8,729 bases of DNA, from positions 1 to 8,729 of the forward strand of contig JBHWPB010000061.1 in assembly GCA_043424675.1 (NCBI GenBank), given 5' to 3'. The stretch's first letter is position 1. Each line of letters begins with the position of its first letter. Source of the DNA: JBHWPB01 sp043424675. GTDB lineage: Bacteria > Bacillota > Bacilli > Lactobacillales > Carnobacteriaceae_A. Below the pieces are notes generated by a model. That model searched no databases, was not told the DNA's origin, and saw only the letters and a list, made by a program, of their open reading frames with translations. The position numbers and the translations under genes were made by a program. Positions 6,188 to 8,729 of the stretch are shown one piece after another.

Positions 6188-7165
6188 TTAGTTATTTTCA
6201 AGCGCTTGAAAAGCAGTTGTAATTCCAACCTTATAAATATCTTCTTCATTGGAGCCGCGTGATAAATCAGAAATAGGCTTAGCCATCCCCTGTAGAATAG
6301 GACCGACTGCTTCGAAACCGCCTAAGCGCTGAGCAATTTTGTAGCCGATATTTCCAGATTGTAAATCTGGAAAAATAAAGACATTCGCATGCCCGGCTAC
6401 GTCTGATTCAGGCGCTTTGGTCTGTCCTACTGTTTCATCAAAAGCAGCATCAAATTGCAGTTCACCTTCAATCATATACTCCGGTGCTTTTTCTTGCGCC
6501 AATTTTGTTGCTTCTTGAACCAGTTCCACATCCGGCCCTTGGCCTGAACCCAATGTAGAGTAACTGAGCATGGCCACGCGCGGCTCCATTCCAAACTGTT
6601 CTGCTGTGTGGGCGCTCACAACAGCAATTTCTGCAAGTTGTTCTGCATTTGGCTGTAAGTTAATGGCCGCGTCCGCAAACACATATTGCTCGCTGTCACG
6701 AACCATAATAAAAGAACCACTGACTAAGTTAGCCCCCGGTCTTGTCTTAACAATCTGTAAAGCAGGACGCACAGTATCAGCAGTCGTACCTACTGCCCCA
6801 CTGACTAAGCCGTCTGCTTTGTCTTGATAAACAAGCATCGTGCCGAAGTAATTCGCATTTTTCAAGATTTCATCCGCATCTTCCCTGGTGGCTTTTCCTT
6901 TACGACGCTCTACAAAAGCATCTGCCATTTCATCGAATTCCGGGTAGTTTTGAGGATCATAAATAGTCAATCCTTCAATATTAAAACTATATTCTTCAGC
7001 AGCGTTTTCTACTTCTTCTTTATTGCCGATTAAGATAGGTTCTAGAAGGCCATCTTGTTTCAGCCGAGATGCTGCTCCTAAAACTCGCTTGTCATTTGTC
7101 TCAGGAAACACAATTCTTTTTCCTTTTCCCTTTATCGCATCGGTCAATTTATCAAATAAAGCCAT
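6188..7165 (-). CDS. pta: phosphate acetyltransferase
   Basis: Pta catalyses acetyl-CoA + phosphate to acetyl phosphate + CoA in the cytosol. With acetate kinase this forms the overflow route to acetate and yields ATP. The 325-residue product has the length of the short Bacillota form without the extra N-terminal domains of the E. coli enzyme. Visible features are IVFPETNDKRVLGAA near the N-terminus, FVERRKGK (84-91), NYFGTMLVY (105-113), ADGLVSGAVGTTADTVRPAL (117-136, with Arg133), FDAAF (238-242), NVFIFPDLQSGNIGYKIAQR (261-280) and the CoA/phosphate-site DLSRGS (300-305). The start ATG is preceded by GGAGGG (7172-7177) six bases away. The gene stands alone: 136 bases separate it from the upstream transporter gene and a strong terminator follows. 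The ackA gene is not in view. Three dyads in its upstream region could be regulatory. Confidence 0.97.
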   Translation of the reverse strand: MALFDKLTDAIKGKGKRIVFPETNDKRVLGAASRLKQDGLLEPILIGNKEEVENAAEEYSFNIEGLTIYDPQNYPEFDEMADAFVERRKGKATREDADEILKNANYFGTMLVYQDKADGLVSGAVGTTADTVRPALQIVKTRPGANLVSGSFIMVRDSEQYVFADAAINLQPNAEQLAEIAVVSAHTAEQFGMEPRVAMLSYSTLGSGQGPDVELVQEATKLAQEKAPEYMIEGELQFDAAFDETVGQTKAPESDVAGHANVFIFPDLQSGNIGYKIAQRLGGFEAVGPILQGMAKPISDLSRGSNEEDIYKVGITTAFQALENN

Positions 7166-7301
7166 GCTTTTCCCTCCATAGATAATTCATTAAGATTTCC
7201 TTAAGTCTTGTCCAAAAATAAGTTTACCATAAAATCTACGTTTCGTAAGTTAAACGATGACAATGCTACAATATTAATGATAGCACTTCTCTTAAAGTTT
7301 A
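7166..7301 (-). promoter_or_regulatory. pta upstream region with three dyads
   Basis: This 136-base spacer holds three inverted repeats. They are an 18-base imperfect dyad at 7192-7209 (AAGATTT...AAGTCTT), CGTTT-8-AAACG at 7239-7256, and TGCTA-12-TAGCA at 7264-7285. On the minus strand a TTGTCA (-35-like, five of six) lies just after the TGCTA repeat and leads, after a long 19-base gap, to a poor TAGATT. I cannot name a convincing promoter. The stems are too short to be good terminators for the transporter gene, so operators are the more likely reading, though chance is not excluded. Confidence 0.35.
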
Positions 7302-8567
7302 TTATTTTATATAATCCACTTGGACTTCTCTCACTCTATTTTTCTCCATTTCACTTACCGTTACCTTAAGATATCGGACAGAGAATTCATCCCCTTCTTC
7401 AGGAATTTCTCCCAAGACTTCAACGACCCATCCGCCTACCGTTGTCGCGTTTATATCTATATCGGCAGGCACTTCAAGATTGAAGTAATTCAAGAAATCA
7501 TTCATATTGACATTGCCGCTCACTCGATAAGTTTCGTCTGGCTCTAATTGAATAATCGTTTCCTTTATCTCATCATGCTCATCCCAGACGTCACCAATCA
7601 ATTCTTCTATGACATCTTCTAAAGTAATAATTCCTTTTGTACCGCCTTGTTCATTGGTTAAAACTGCCATATGATGTCTCTCATTCTGCATAATCTCTAA
7701 AAGTTCTGCTAAATTTATAAAGTCTGGAACATAAACTACCTCACTGAGAAGTGATTCTAAAGGTTGTTTTATGTTGCTTCTTTCCTTTTCGATAAGGTAA
7801 CGGTAGAAATCCTTCGCATGTAAAATACCTTCAATATGATCAAAGTTATCTCTATAGACAATCAATCTCGAGTAAGGGTATTCTAAGAACATTTCTTCTA
7901 TTTCTCTATCACTTGCACTGATATCTACGCCTACGATGTCTACGCGTGGGACCGAAGCTTGAAGAATATCCGTATCATCAAAGAGAATAGCAGCTTTGAC
8001 AAGCTCTCGTTCACTTTCTTCTAAGTTGCCTTCTTCTCCTGCTTGTCGGACAAGCGCAATAAGTTCTTCCTCACTTACGGTCTCCTCTTCTTCAAAATTA
8101 AGAACATTAGCTAAGAGGTCGTTCCACTTATCTAACACCCAGAGAACAGGCGTAAAGAGGGTCATTAGAAATGAGATTACCGGAGTAACCGCTTTTGCTA
8201 CACTTTCACTTTTCTGATTAGCAACAGTTTTCGGTGTAATTTCTCCAAATATTAATACCACAATCGTTATAACGATCGTTGCTAAAGTCGGGCCATATTC
8301 AGGAGAAAGCTGAACAAATAAGAGCGTCGCAACCGATGACATCCCTATGTTGGCGATGTTATTTCCTATTAAAATAGTAGATAACAACGAATCATAACGA
8401 TTAGAGAGTCTCAAGGTTCTTTCTGCTCTTTTATCACCCTTTGCGCTCTGATTTCTTAAACGAATCTGATTCACCGAAGTGAAAGAAGTCTCTGAAGCTG
8501 AAAAGAAGGCAGATGTCGCCAACAGAATAAGAATAATGATGACCGGTTGAACAATATTTATATCCAT
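7302..8567 (-). CDS. CNNM/CorC (HlyC-like) transporter with paired CBS domains
   Basis: The 421-residue membrane protein belongs to the CNNM/CorC family (DUF21, CBS pair, CorC_HlyC domain), whose members export or help exchange Mg2+ and other divalent cations. The older label hemolysin is historical. Hydrophobic helices lie near 7-27, 61-86, 93-113 and 125-150. They carry the DUF21 signatures FFSASETSFTSVN (21-33), ILIGNNIANIG (65-75) and FGEITPKTVANQKSE (107-121). An acidic linker (158-190) leads to two CBS domains (about 204-265 and 270-330; the second ends ITLEDVIEELIGDVWDEHD). The C-terminal CorC/HlyC domain (about 340-420) contains YRVSGNVNMNDFLNYFN and TTVGGWVVEVLGEIPEEGD. Bacillus subtilis relatives are YhdP/MpfA, YqhB, YugS and YhdT, and I cannot choose among them. 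An in-frame TAG three codons upstream fixes ATG 8567 as the first possible start. The nearest GAGGAG (8581-8586) is 13 bases away, which is long. The ion is inferred. Confidence 0.93.
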   Translation of the reverse strand: MDINIVQPVIIILILLATSAFFSASETSFTSVNQIRLRNQSAKGDKRAERTLRLSNRYDSLLSTILIGNNIANIGMSSVATLLFVQLSPEYGPTLATIVITIVVLIFGEITPKTVANQKSESVAKAVTPVISFLMTLFTPVLWVLDKWNDLLANVLNFEEEETVSEEELIALVRQAGEEGNLEESERELVKAAILFDDTDILQASVPRVDIVGVDISASDREIEEMFLEYPYSRLIVYRDNFDHIEGILHAKDFYRYLIEKERSNIKQPLESLLSEVVYVPDFINLAELLEIMQNERHHMAVLTNEQGGTKGIITLEDVIEELIGDVWDEHDEIKETIIQLEPDETYRVSGNVNMNDFLNYFNLEVPADIDINATTVGGWVVEVLGEIPEEGDEFSVRYLKVTVSEMEKNRVREVQVDYIK

Positions 8568-8729
8568 GACTAACTATTCTCTCCTCTACATTAGAATTAA
8601 TTTCCTCGCACTTTCTATCTAACTCAACAATAGCATAAAGAGTTCATCTTCCACACCAAAAAGACTCTTTCATGCTTTCTAGAGGTAGCGGGATGTTAAA
8701 AAACCACATAAATATATTCATAAATAATA
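8568..8729 (-). other. upstream leader of the CNNM gene, no gene seen
   Basis: These 162 bases hold no open frame worth reporting. On the minus strand the right end is A/T-rich with several -10-like words but no complete promoter. The main structure is the hairpin at 8632-8676. CCTCTA at 8680-8685 is also complementary to the TAGAGG overlapping the ribosome binding site. The window ends before any upstream gene is reached. Confidence 0.4.
8632..8676 (-). repeat. long bulged hairpin in the CNNM leader
   Basis: The arms AGCATAAAGAGT (8632-8643) and ACTCTTTCATGCT (8664-8676) pair over 12 bp with a single bulged base (8671), enclosing a 20-base loop. The minus-strand transcript continues ATTGTTGAG, a poor U tract, so it is a weak candidate for a terminator of a gene beyond the right edge. 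It could instead be a leader structure of the transporter gene. Confidence 0.6.

Noticed and set aside
8568..8729. Possible M-box or manganese (yybP-ykoY) riboswitch before the transporter gene
   Set aside because: None of the conserved sequence blocks of these riboswitches that I know is visible. Only a simple hairpin and a weak outer pairing are present, so no named class is claimed.
1..8729. Search for a novel defence, mobile or biosynthetic system
   Set aside because: Every substantial minus-strand frame belongs to a well-known family, spacers are at most about 160 bases, and there are no repeat arrays, integrases, toxin-antitoxin pairs or unknown proteins.

Overview
The window is a stretch of an ordinary bacterial chromosome in which all nine recognisable genes lie on the minus strand. 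They read from the right edge to the left in this order: CNNM/CorC-type transporter, pta, tsaE, murB, rpiA, azlC, azlD, tal, tkt. The sequence is fairly low in G+C (judged by eye, not counted). Shine-Dalgarno sequences are strong (GGAGG/AAGGAG), spacers are short, and the proteins look like those of Bacillota. The forms of MurB, Pta, transketolase and the TalC/MipB-type transaldolase recall Bacillales, in the broad neighbourhood of Staphylococcaceae and Bacillaceae. I cannot place the genus from sequence alone.

Right part (8729 to about 7166): a 162-base leader with a long hairpin, then a four-helix membrane protein with paired CBS domains and a CorC/HlyC C-terminal domain, probably a divalent-cation transporter. 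A 136-base spacer containing three dyads leads into pta (phosphotransacetylase). Middle part (7165 to about 4530): pta ends at a 17-bp perfect-stem terminator. It is followed by tsaE (t6A tRNA modification ATPase), then a promoter candidate and murB (cell-wall precursor reductase), which ends at a second hairpin terminator. Left part (4530 to 1): rpiA, azlC and azlD form a tight transcription unit with a 29-base gap and then a 4-base ATGA overlap. After a 108-base gap with the best promoter in the window come tal and tkt, 14 bases apart. The tkt gene runs off the left edge and lacks roughly its last ten codons.

Functionally, rpiA, tal and tkt supply three of the four enzyme activities of the non-oxidative pentose phosphate pathway; rpe is not in view. 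They are interrupted by azlCD, an exporter of branched-chain amino acids. Pta links acetyl-CoA to acetyl phosphate. TsaE and MurB are essential housekeeping enzymes with no obvious pathway link to their neighbours.

I found no mobile element, CRISPR array, RNA gene, defence system or unknown protein family. The observations worth a second look are regulatory or concern gene order: the hairpin directly in front of rpiA, the leader of the transporter gene, the dyads before pta, tandem ATGATG starts on three genes, tsaE away from tsaB/tsaD, and azlCD placed inside the pentose phosphate genes.
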